Of a DNA stretch of 11,819 bases, positions 1 to 5,989 are shown piece after piece; position 1 is the stretch's first letter, and every line of letters starts with the position of its first letter. A program made the translations under genes and the position numbers. The stretch is from Caldilineales bacterium (GTDB lineage: Bacteria > Chloroflexota > Anaerolineae > JAAEKA01), in assembly GCA_021463315.1 (NCBI GenBank), contig JAJTXO010000066.1:1-11819 (forward strand), written 5' to 3'. Under the pieces are notes generated by a model. The model worked only from the letters and a program-made list of their open reading frames with translations. It was not told the DNA's origin and made no database searches.

Positions 1-216
1 TTGTCCACTTGCTTACTTGTCTACTTGTCCACTTGCTTACTTGTCTACTTGTCCACTTGCTTACTTGTCTACTTGTCCACTTGCTTACTTGTCTACTTGT
101 CTACCTGCTTACTTGTCTATGTGTCTACCTGCTTACTTGTCTACTTGTCTACCTGCTTACTTGTCTACTTGTCTCCCTGCTTACTTGTCTACTTGTCTAC
201 CTGTCTACCTGTCTCC
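1..216. repeat. 24-bp tandem repeat array (about 9 units), continuing past the window edge
   Basis: Nine consecutive 24-bp units are visible. The first four are identical, the next ones carry a few C/T changes, and the ninth is degenerate. Each unit is itself three 8-bp modules of the form TTGNNNAC, so the array is hierarchical. There are no unique spacers, so it is not CRISPR. Because 24 is a multiple of three and the unit has no stops, all three plus frames are open and give spurious Leu/Ser/Thr/Cys-rich ORFs. The array begins at the window edge, so its full length is unknown. It overlaps the last codons of glnS on the minus strand. Confidence 0.95.
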
Positions 217-1896
217 CTGCCTCCCCTGCACCTTCGCCCACTCATCCTTCAGCGCTACGGTGCGGTTGAAGACCAGGCGGTCGGGCGTGGAGTCGGGATC
301 GACGCAGAAGTAGGCCAGGCGCTCGAACTGATAGCGGCTGCCGGGCGCCGCGCCGGCCACGCTGGGCTCGACATAACAGGAGCGCACCTCCAGCGAGCTG
401 GGGTTCAGGTTGTCCATCCAACTGCCCCCTTCGGGCACGTCGTCCGGGTTCTCGGTCAGGAAAAGGCGATTGTAGAGCCGCGCCTCGGCCTGCAGCGCAT
501 GGCTTGCCGACACCCAGTGGATAGTGCTCTTGACCTTGCGGCCGTCGGGGGCATTGCCGCCGCGCGTCTCCGGGTCGTAGGTGCAGAGCAGCTCCACCAC
601 ATTGCCCGCGGCGTCTTTGACCACGTCCACGCACTTGATGAAGTAGCCATAGCGCAGACGCACCTCGCGGCCCACGGTCAAGCGGAAATACTTGGGCGGC
701 GGCGTCTCGCGGAAATCGTCCTGCTCGATCCACAGGGTGCGGCTGAAGGGAACCGGGCGCCCCCCCGCGGCCGGATCTTCGGGGTTGTTGACCGCGTCCA
801 GCCACTCCACCTGGTCCTCTGGGTAGTTGACCAACGTGACCTTGAGCGGATCCAACACGCCCATCACCCGCAGCGCGTGCTGGTTCAGATCCTGACGAAT
901 CGAGTATTCCAACAGCGCCAGATCGACCACGCTGTTGTTTTTGGCCACGCCGATGCGCTCGTTGAAATCGCGCAGCGCGGCCGGGGTCACGCCGCGACGG
1001 CGCAGCCCGCTCAGCGTCGGCATGCGCGGATCGTTCCAGCCGCTGACGACCCCCTCGTTGACCAGCTTCAGCAGGCGGCGCTTGCTCATCAGTGTGTAGG
1101 TCAGGTTGAGACGGGCGAACTCGATCTGCTGTGGCGCGTGGATGCCCAGCGCCTGGATGAACCAGTCGTACAGCGGCCGGTGATCCTCGAACTCCAGCGT
1201 GCAGATGGAGTGGGTGATCCCCTCGATGCTGTCCGATTGGCCGTGGGCCCAGTCGTAGGTGGGATAGATGCACCAGGCGTCGCCGGTGCGCGGGTGTTCG
1301 GCGTGCAGAATGCGCACCATCACCGGGTCGCGCAGGTTCAGGTTGGGCGAGGCCATGTCGATCTTGGCGCGCAGGGTGCGGCTGCCGTCGGGGAAGTCGC
1401 CAGCCTTCATGCGTGCAAACAGGTCCAGATTTTCCTCGACGGTGCGGCTGCGGTAGGGGCTTTCTCGGCCCGGCTCGGTCAGGGTGCCGCGATATTCCCG
1501 CACCTGCTCCGCGCTCAGGTCGCACACATAGGCCTGGCCCTGCTGGATCAACTGCACGGCCCAGTCGTAGAGCTGCTGGAAATAGTCCGATGCATAGAAG
1601 AGCCGCCCCTCCCAATCCGCGCCCAGCCAGCGCACATCCTCGATGATCGAGTCGATGTACTCCTGTTCTTCCTTGGTCGGGTTGGTGTCGTCGAAACGCA
1701 GGTTGAACTGGCCGCCGTACTGCTGGGCCAGCCCGAAGTTGAGCATGATCGACTTGGAGTGGCCGATGTGCAGATAGCCGTTGGGCTCTGGTGGGAAGCG
1801 GGTATGCACACGGCTGGCAAAGCGGCCGCTCTGGTTGTGGCCGTCGATGATATCGGTGATGAAGTTGGATTGTGCAGAAGATTCTGGATTAGACAT
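205..1896 (-). CDS. glnS: Glutaminyl-tRNA synthetase (GlnRS)
   Basis: Class I aminoacyl-tRNA synthetase that charges tRNA-Gln with glutamine in the cytoplasm. From ATG 1896 the protein is 563 aa, the normal size of bacterial GlnRS. The HIGH motif is at residues 43-46 inside [17 protein letters not shown], and the KMSKS-type loop appears as LMSKRRL near residue 273. The C-terminal half has the two beta-barrel anticodon-binding domains ([27 protein letters not shown]). ATG 1896 is preferred because [17 protein letters not shown] aligns with the usual GlnRS N-terminus. ATG 1911 and TTG 1944 are alternatives; the GGAGG next to TTG 1944 is too close to serve as its ribosome site. The last residues (GRQGDR) and the TAG stop are encoded by the edge of the repeat array. 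Identity is certain; the start is fairly sure. Confidence 0.97.
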   Translation of the reverse strand: MSNPESSAQSNFITDIIDGHNQSGRFASRVHTRFPPEPNGYLHIGHSKSIMLNFGLAQQYGGQFNLRFDDTNPTKEEQEYIDSIIEDVRWLGADWEGRLFYASDYFQQLYDWAVQLIQQGQAYVCDLSAEQVREYRGTLTEPGRESPYRSRTVEENLDLFARMKAGDFPDGSRTLRAKIDMASPNLNLRDPVMVRILHAEHPRTGDAWCIYPTYDWAHGQSDSIEGITHSICTLEFEDHRPLYDWFIQALGIHAPQQIEFARLNLTYTLMSKRRLLKLVNEGVVSGWNDPRMPTLSGLRRRGVTPAALRDFNERIGVAKNNSVVDLALLEYSIRQDLNQHALRVMGVLDPLKVTLVNYPEDQVEWLDAVNNPEDPAAGGRPVPFSRTLWIEQDDFRETPPPKYFRLTVGREVRLRYGYFIKCVDVVKDAAGNVVELLCTYDPETRGGNAPDGRKVKSTIHWVSASHALQAEARLYNRLFLTENPDDVPEGGSWMDNLNPSSLEVRSCYVEPSVAGAAPGSRYQFERLAYFCVDPDSTPDRLVFNRTVALKDEWAKVQGRQGDR

Positions 1897-1936
1897 AGCC
1901 GATCGATCCATCCCGCAGTGGGATTCAAGGGTTTTG

Positions 1937-1967
1937 GCGACCAAGACCTCCGAAGTCTTTCGGTTGC
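1937..1967 (-). repeat. Hairpin-forming inverted repeat in the glnS 5' leader
   Basis: On the plus strand GCGACC (1937-1942) and AAGAC (1943-1947) pair with GTCTT (1955-1959) and GGTTGC (1962-1967). There is a 2-nt bulge and one G-T pair, giving an 11-bp stem. It lies between the proposed glnS promoter and the start codon, so it would fold in the leader RNA. It is not a T-box: no T-box core sequence is visible. It could be a regulatory hairpin or a copy of a dispersed palindromic repeat. Confidence 0.6.
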
Positions 1968-1995
1968 ACCGGCCTGAGTTGTAACGACGCGGGCT

Positions 1996-2004
1996 ATTCT
2001 ATCA
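1996..2004 (-). promoter_or_regulatory. Probable extended -10 promoter for glnS
   Basis: The minus strand reads TGATAGAAT, an extended -10 box (TGN plus TAGAAT). The -35 region 17 bp upstream (TGGCAC) is poor. Transcription from about 1989 would give a glnS leader of roughly 80-95 nt that includes the hairpin at 1937-1967. Confidence 0.4.
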
Positions 2005-2035
2005 CAGGCTGGCAGTCTGTGCCAGCGTGGACCTG

Positions 2036-2044
2036 TGGTATAAT
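2036..2044 (+). promoter_or_regulatory. Extended -10 promoter placing the transcript start on the GTG of the LysM gene
   Basis: TGGTATAAT is a perfect extended -10 element (TG-N-TATAAT). Exactly 6 nt separate it from GTG 2051, so the expected transcription start coincides with the start codon and the mRNA would be leaderless. There is no Shine-Dalgarno sequence before this GTG and no good -35 box. Confidence 0.6.
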
Positions 2045-2050
2045 GCCCCC

Positions 2051-3037
2051 GTGATCACACCGAAGCAGCTCGCCGGGCTGGCGGCGTCGTGGTTCCTGTT
2101 GTTGCTGCTGGCCGCTTGCGGCCAGGTGATGACGCGCCCGACAGCGCCGGTCGCGGCTACCTGGACCCCTACCTCGACCCTGGCGCCGCCCGCGATCCAG
2201 CCCTCGCCCACGCCGGACAACTACATTCCGCCGCCCACGGCCACGCCCACCGTGACGCCCGAGCCGATCATCCACAGCATCGAGGCGGGCGAAAATCTCT
2301 TCACCATCGCCGCCCAGTACGGCGTCTCGCGCGATCTGCTGCGGGAGGTCAACCAGATCGAGAACGAGCGCGCCTTGCAGGTCGGCCAGAAGCTGCTGAT
2401 TCCGGTGGCCGGCTGGGGCGGCCCGGCCGAGCCCACGCCGACCGTCACCCCCACCCCCTGGCCCGCGACTGTGGAGAATGTCTATTTCCATCCCAGCCCG
2501 CTGGGCGAGCTGACGGTGCTGGGCGAGGTGATCAACGCCAGCAGCGTCGATCTGGAGCGGATGGTGGTGCAGATTGCCCTGTTCGACGAGGCCGACCGCG
2601 TGCTGGCCAGCCAGTCGGCCAGCGTTGAGCTGGACGTGCTGGCGCCGGGCCAGCGCTCCCCCTTCGCGGTGCTCTTTGTCCAGGCGCCGGAGCGCTATGC
2701 CAGCTACCAGGCGGCTGTGGTGGCCGCGGCGCCCGCCTATGTCGGTTCCATGCAGCGCGAGCTGGAGATGGTGGACGTGACGCTGGAGCAGCCGACAGCC
2801 GGCCTGGCCACGCTGTCCGGCCGGGTGCGCAACCCCAGCGCTGTCGAGGCCATCGATGTGGCGGTGGTGGCGACCCTCTACGATCCTCTGGGCCGCGTCG
2901 TGGGCACACGCAGCGTGATCAGCCAGCCGTCGGTGGTCGCCTCAGGCGGCGGCGAGGCTGATTTTCACATCGAGATCGTCCCAGCCGGCCCAGTGTCCAG
3001 CTACGCGGTGCAGGCGCTGGGACGACGGTTGCCATGA
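2051..3037 (+). CDS. LysM-domain lipoprotein with two FxLYD-like beta domains
   Basis: From GTG 2051 the product is 328 aa. It begins with a short N-region, a Leu-rich hydrophobic core and a lipobox LLAAC (Cys at residue 23), so it should be a lipid-anchored surface protein. A Pro/Thr-rich linker (about 30-75) leads to one LysM domain (about 75-119, from IHSIEAGENLFTIAAQYGVS to QVGQKLLIPV), a glycan-binding module. A second PTPTVTPTP linker follows, then two similar beta-rich domains (about 140-230 and 240-328), each with the GEV/GRV-N and FDE/YDP-GRV pattern of FxLYD-type domains. An upstream in-frame GTG at 2027 is possible, but it would lie upstream of the -10 box and hide the signal peptide. 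The gene overlaps plsC by ATGA, suggesting translational coupling and an envelope-related role. The exact ligand is unknown. Confidence 0.85.
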   Translation: MITPKQLAGLAASWFLLLLLAACGQVMTRPTAPVAATWTPTSTLAPPAIQPSPTPDNYIPPPTATPTVTPEPIIHSIEAGENLFTIAAQYGVSRDLLREVNQIENERALQVGQKLLIPVAGWGGPAEPTPTVTPTPWPATVENVYFHPSPLGELTVLGEVINASSVDLERMVVQIALFDEADRVLASQSASVELDVLAPGQRSPFAVLFVQAPERYASYQAAVVAAAPAYVGSMQRELEMVDVTLEQPTAGLATLSGRVRNPSAVEAIDVAVVATLYDPLGRVVGTRSVISQPSVVASGGGEADFHIEIVPAGPVSSYAVQALGRRLP

Positions 3038-3783
3038 ACAAGGACCCTATGAACTCTGCACCAAACCCTCAACTGCCTTGGCGCGTCCGCTTGCTGCACA
3101 ATCTGGCCTGGTTCTGCCTGCGTCTGCTCACCCGCATCGACGTGCAAGGCACAGAGCGGGTCCCTCCGGCGGGCGTCACCATGGTGATCATGAACCATCT
3201 GCACTGGCTGGATCCGGTGATCGGCGTCGCTGTCTTTCAGCGCTCGGCTGTGATGTTCACCGCCGAGAAGTGGGAGCACCGGCCGGTGATCGGCGATGTG
3301 ATCCGCTGGACCCGGCGAGCCATCTTCGTGCGGCGCGGCGAGCTGGATCGGCGCGCGCTGACCGAGGCGCTGGAGGTGCTGCACGCCGGTGACATACTGG
3401 CGCTGGCGCCGGAGGGCACCCGCAGCAAGACCGGCGCGCTCCAGCAGGCCCACGACGGCGCCGCCTATCTCGTGACCCGCAGCGGCGCTGTCGTTGTCCC
3501 CATGGTCGCCTATGGCCAGGAGCAAGCCGAGAGCCACTGGAAGCGGCTGCGCCGGCCCCGCATCGTGGTGCGGGTGGGGGAGCCGTTCCGTTTCGAGGAC
3601 ACCCCCAACAAGGTGCGCAGCCGGGATCTGAGCCCCTACACCGAGGAGATGATGCGACGCCTGGCGGCCCTGCTGCCGCCAGGCTATCGCGGGGTATACG
3701 CGGATCAGGTTGTTGACCCATCACCGGTTGAGCATCACACCTGCCCAAGCGCCGTCGATGCCAGCATTGCCAACACGAGATAG
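3034..3783 (+). CDS. plsC: PlsC-type 1-acylglycerol-3-phosphate O-acyltransferase with a cassette-derived C-terminal tail
   Basis: A 249-aa lysophospholipid acyltransferase that would make phosphatidic acid by acylating lysophosphatidate at the membrane. All family blocks are visible: the HX4D catalytic motif (H55-D60, NHLHWLD), the FVRRGELDR block (about 98-106), EGTRS (127-131) and the VVPM block (154-157). The start ATG 3034 overlaps the stop of the LysM gene (ATGA); ATG 3049 is an alternative. The conserved part seems to end near PPGYRGVYAD. The last 18 or so codons (from 3727) are the antisense of the cassette carrying the convergent gene, whose CDS it overlaps by 49 bp. The original stop codon was therefore probably lost. 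Acyl-donor specificity cannot be told from sequence. Confidence 0.9.
   Translation: MNKDPMNSAPNPQLPWRVRLLHNLAWFCLRLLTRIDVQGTERVPPAGVTMVIMNHLHWLDPVIGVAVFQRSAVMFTAEKWEHRPVIGDVIRWTRRAIFVRRGELDRRALTEALEVLHAGDILALAPEGTRSKTGALQQAHDGAAYLVTRSGAVVVPMVAYGQEQAESHWKRLRRPRIVVRVGEPFRFEDTPNKVRSRDLSPYTEEMMRRLAALLPPGYRGVYADQVVDPSPVEHHTCPSAVDASIANTR
3727..3733 (-). repeat. attC half-site (inverse core box GCTCAAC) at the array's downstream edge
   Basis: GCTCAAC on the minus strand starts two bases beyond the stop of the 158-aa gene. It is the exact reverse complement of the core GTTGAGC (4235-4241) that begins the same cassette; the match extends to 8 bp. The remaining attC arm and a partner GTTRRRY core are not recognisable, because plsC coding sequence follows at once. 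The site therefore looks truncated. Confidence 0.6.
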
Positions 3784-4211
3784 ACCGCGCCAGCCAGCAA
3801 CGAGACAAGGGTTGTCAGCAGGAATTTGACGGGCGTCGTTCGGGAGGAGCGGAAGATGCCGGCGTTGACCGTGAAGGCGGCAATGCCTATGATGACACCC
3901 AGTATGCCGCCGGTGACCAGCAGAACGATGGGCAACCCGCTCCACAGCCAGGCGTACCAGGGCAGCGGCTTGGTCACTTCAATGATCTTCTCATTCACGA
4001 CCAGAGCGGGAACGTCCAATCCCAGGAAACGGGGTTGCCAGGTGGCAACTACCTCCTGTCCGGAGTTGTTGGTCAGGATCACCTGGCCGCGCTTGGCCCT
4101 TTTGGCTGCCGGCTGCCCGTTGACCAGCAGCTTGGGGCCGGACCACAGGCCTGCCGTCTGGATTTCGATCGTTTGACCCTCGAAGCCTTCCAGGGTAATC
4201 GGATACCGCAT
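3735..4211 (-). CDS. Uncharacterised cassette-borne membrane protein, 158 aa
   Basis: The product has a soluble N-terminal beta-rich part (about 1-85: YPITLEGFEGQTIEIQ, GPKLLVNGQP, KRGQVILTNNSGQEVVATWQPRFL in consecutive blocks). A first hydrophobic stretch follows (about 88-116, Gly/Ile-rich), then a short loop (FRSSRTTPVK) and a second hydrophobic segment (about 129-153). It has no signal peptide. The start is firm: AAGGAGGTG lies 7 nt before ATG 4211. The gene starts about 24 nt after the attC-C core and stops right before its own inverse core box, so it is the last cassette of the array. I recognise the layout as that of a widespread unknown family (N-terminal strand-rich domain plus two helices) but cannot assign a function. 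Confidence 0.85.
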   Translation of the reverse strand: MRYPITLEGFEGQTIEIQTAGLWSGPKLLVNGQPAAKRAKRGQVILTNNSGQEVVATWQPRFLGLDVPALVVNEKIIEVTKPLPWYAWLWSGLPIVLLVTGGILGVIIGIAAFTVNAGIFRSSRTTPVKFLLTTLVSLLAGAVYLVLAMLASTALGQV

Positions 4212-4234
4212 AGTTGATCCACCTCCTTGGCGTT

Positions 4235-4320
4235 GCTCAACGCGCTCTTCTATTCGCAGAGTATGGTACCGTCCAAAATGCCATACCGTACCCCGCCGTC
4301 CAGTGCATGCTCTGTTGACA
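4235..4320 (-). repeat. attC-C, degenerate attC-like recombination site
   Basis: Minus strand: inverse core TGTCAAC (4320-4314) and core GTTGAGC (4241-4235, fits GTTRRRY) bracket 86 bp. A central stem forms between GTATGG (4261-4266) and CCATAC (4281-4286). The inner L-type boxes pair poorly, so this is the weakest of the three full sites. The core box matches the inverse core after the downstream gene, and the inverse core matches the core that begins the higBA cassette. Confidence 0.55.
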
Positions 4321-4350
4321 CGCTCTTGTTATGCAAGACTCGACTGCTTT

Positions 4351-4659
4351 TCACGCAACTGCCGAATATGGATGGATGGACTCCAATACTTTCGTTTCTT
4401 CTTGTTGTGCAAAATATAAATCCCAACGCAACTGTACATTCATCCAAAATTCAGCGGACATATTGAAGAACTTTGCCAAACGTAAGGCCGTGCTGGGAGT
4501 TATGCCCCTGCGCCCGTTGACGATTCCATTAATACGCTGATACGGTACTTGAATATTATCAGCTAAGTCTCTTTGGCTAATTCCCATAGGATTTAAGAAT
4601 TCTTCCAAAAGCATTTCGCCAGGGTGAGTTGGTATGCGATTTGTAGGAACACGAACCAT
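4351..4659 (-). CDS. higA: HigA-family antitoxin (XRE/Cro-type helix-turn-helix)
   Basis: From ATG 4659 the product is 102 aa. It starts MVRVPTNRIPTHPGEMLLEEFL, the N-terminal signature of HigA antitoxins, followed by a helix-turn-helix (MGISQRDLADNIQVPYQRINGIVNGRRGITPSTALRLAKFF, in two blocks) and the C-terminal SAEFWMNVQLRWDL segment. The start is set by AGGAG about 8 nt upstream; an open frame extends to 4704 without a better start. HigA neutralises the HigB mRNA-cleaving toxin and represses the operon. Here the upstream toxin gene is internally deleted, so HigA is probably an orphan that may still bind its promoter at 4804-4832. It sits inside one cassette (attC-B to attC-C). Confidence 0.92.
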   Translation of the reverse strand: MVRVPTNRIPTHPGEMLLEEFLNPMGISQRDLADNIQVPYQRINGIVNGRRGITPSTALRLAKFFNMSAEFWMNVQLRWDLYFAQQEETKVLESIHPYSAVA

Positions 4660-4681
4660 AATTTTGCTCCTGCTTTTCTCG

Positions 4682-4797
4682 CTAGTGATAATCAACAATC
4701 TCAACTTGGTCGGGACCTAAACTCGTCCATACAAAACAGATACGATATTGGTCGTTGATACGGATACTGTGCCTGTATCTTTGAATGACCTAATCAT
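4682..4797 (-). pseudogene. higB: HigB toxin remnant with a large internal deletion
   Basis: The 5' end reads MIRSFKD, the usual start of HigB (RelE/ParE-fold ribosome-dependent ribonuclease). Directly after it, in another frame, come codons for RYRHSIRINDQYRICFVW and the terminal VEIVDYH with TAG at 4684-4682, which is the conserved HigB C-terminus. The middle of the roughly 90-aa toxin (about 55 residues) is missing, and the two parts are joined out of frame at AAAGATAC. A 26-aa peptide could still be made from ATG 4797. The stop is 22 nt upstream of the higA start, keeping the normal toxin-first order. Confidence 0.85.
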
Positions 4798-4803
4798 GTC
4801 GCC

Positions 4804-4832
4804 ATCATAGCATGGATGTCGTGCCATTTCAA
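4804..4832 (-). promoter_or_regulatory. Promoter of the higBA cassette
   Basis: On the minus strand TTGAAA (4832-4827), a 17-bp spacer and TATGAT (4809-4804) form a near-consensus sigma70-type promoter, with TG at the extended -10 position. The -10 box is 6 nt from ATG 4797, so transcription would begin at or next to the start codon and the higB remnant would be leaderless. Cassette toxin-antitoxin units typically bring their own promoter. Confidence 0.65.
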
Positions 4833-4858
4833 GACCCAGTATTGTTCTGCAAGGAGCG

Positions 4859-4988
4859 TGTCAACGGCTTGCGTTAGTGGTGGTGGTGCGGGCTGGGATA
4901 ATGCCTGAGGGCAGAAAAAAACCCGAAGCGGGGAGGATGCTTCTCGAAGCCGCAGAATCCCCACCATCCACTGCACGCTTTGTTGGGT
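4859..4988 (-). repeat. attC-B, attC-like recombination site (about 130 bp)
   Basis: Minus strand: inverse core ACCCAAC (4988-4982, fits RYYYAAC) and core GTTGACA (4865-4859, one mismatch to GTTRRRY). The inner arms pair well on the plus strand: GCGT 4871-4874 with ACGC 4975-4978, AGTGG 4876-4880 with CCACT 4968-4972, and TGGTGG 4881-4886 with CCACCA 4961-4966. One arm carries extra unpaired bases (4967, and one of 4973-4974). Unequal spacers (3 and 5 nt) separate core and arm. Protruding bases on one arm are the hallmark that lets integron integrases read a folded attC strand. Confidence 0.72.
4915..4933 (-). terminator. Possible rho-independent terminator inside attC-B
   Basis: The minus strand reads CCCG-CTT-CGGG followed by seven T. 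The stem is only 4 bp but all GC, and the T-run is directly attached. It would end the RmuC-cassette transcript before the higBA promoter. The short stem keeps confidence moderate. Confidence 0.4.
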
Positions 4989-5013
4989 TGCGGTCTTGGA
5001 AGACTCGATGCCA

Positions 5014-5961
5014 TTATGAAGACTCGTCTGTCTGTTCACCTTCAATAAGATTGGTCGGTTGATTTGACGAAATTTGAATACTGGTAATAGCATTGCTCGC
5101 CTTACCAATGTGTCCTTTTAATTCACGGCGAGAAATATCTAGCATTGTTACGGCTTTTGAATAACGATTTTCAAGTTCAGTTTCGATTGCCTTAAGACTA
5201 TGCTCGACTGTTTGAATTTGGGCATTTAACTTTTCCATATCAATTGTTCTTGATGTGGTAAGCACTGTTTGAAAAATGAGGAGGATGTAAGGAAGAAATG
5301 TGCTGTAACTTACCACGACTACTTTATGCCTGGACGTTTCAATGTTAACTGATTGGCAAAGTGCATAAACGGCGTCAGGCACAACTGCGATACCAAACGG
5401 AAAGGTGAGGTTGGGGTCTAAATATTTCTTAACTTCCTTTGCTTTAGCAATGACAATTCCTTCGATTTGCTCACGCAACTTTTTCTGTTCATCTGGGTCA
5501 ACAGAATTACTATATTGTTCCAATAATGTTGTGGCTGTCCATTTGCTGTCAATTGGAAGAATTAGATTGTTTGGTAATCGCAGAGCAAATTCGACAGGCT
5601 TATTTGCCACTCGAAAATTCTGTACTTTCCATTCTGTTGGAATTTTTGAAAACAATTCATTTACAACTCTTTCACCTGCCGCGCCTTTAGAACTACTACC
5701 CGCTACAATCATTTCAAGGCGTCGCACAGATTCAGCCGTTTGTTTTTCAGAATCAGACCTAGCCCTGAAATCAGCATTGAGTGATGCTGTTTGTACCCGA
5801 ACATCTTGAATCGCTTGCGTGAGATTTTGCAAGGGTGTTGATACGTCTACATTGCTACTCGGTTTATTGCGAAATTGATTTATCAATACCGCCGCTGTGA
5901 GGAGACATAGAAATCCCACGATGACAATGAGAACGATGAGCAACATTGAATTTGTATCCAA
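5014..5961 (-). CDS. RmuC-family protein (membrane-anchored, nuclease-fold), cassette-borne
   Basis: 315 aa. One N-terminal transmembrane helix (about 6-28) is followed by a helical, probably coiled-coil region (about 40-88) and an RmuC core. The core shows GAAGERVVNELF (94-104), LPNNLILPIDSKWT (129-142) with the PIDSK block that matches the PD-(D/E)XK-type site of RmuC, TFPFGIAVVPDAVYALC (186-202) and VVVVSYSTFLPYIL (215-227). A second helical stretch (about 240-295) and a charged tail follow. RmuC limits rearrangements at inverted repeats in E. coli; that protein is much longer, so this is a compact version. The start is TTG 5961, supported by AAGGAG 7 nt upstream; an internal ATG at codon 6 is the alternative. 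The gene is AT-rich compared with glnS or lepA, consistent with transfer as a cassette. Its role here is unknown; DNA protection or defence is inference. Confidence 0.85.
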   Translation of the reverse strand: MDTNSMLLIVLIVIVGFLCLLTAAVLINQFRNKPSSNVDVSTPLQNLTQAIQDVRVQTASLNADFRARSDSEKQTAESVRRLEMIVAGSSSKGAAGERVVNELFSKIPTEWKVQNFRVANKPVEFALRLPNNLILPIDSKWTATTLLEQYSNSVDPDEQKKLREQIEGIVIAKAKEVKKYLDPNLTFPFGIAVVPDAVYALCQSVNIETSRHKVVVVSYSTFLPYILLIFQTVLTTSRTIDMEKLNAQIQTVEHSLKAIETELENRYSKAVTMLDISRRELKGHIGKASNAITSIQISSNQPTNLIEGEQTDESS

Positions 5962-5989
5962 GATTATTCTCCTTGTAATTCAACCAGCA

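Noticed and set aside
1..216. CRISPR array
   Set aside because: Units follow each other without unique spacers and have an 8-bp sub-period.
1..1977. 658-aa open frame on the plus strand (and two shorter ones in the repeat)
   Set aside because: It is the antisense of glnS extended through a stop-free 24-bp repeat; the minus strand has clear GlnRS motifs.
1900..2000. T-box riboswitch upstream of glnS
   Set aside because: No T-box core sequence and no stem I-like specifier arrangement can be seen; there is only one bulged hairpin.
4794..5108. 104-aa minus-strand ORF across attC-B
   Set aside because: It overlaps the RmuC 3' end out of frame, reads through the folded site and ends at the higB start; composition is not coding-like.
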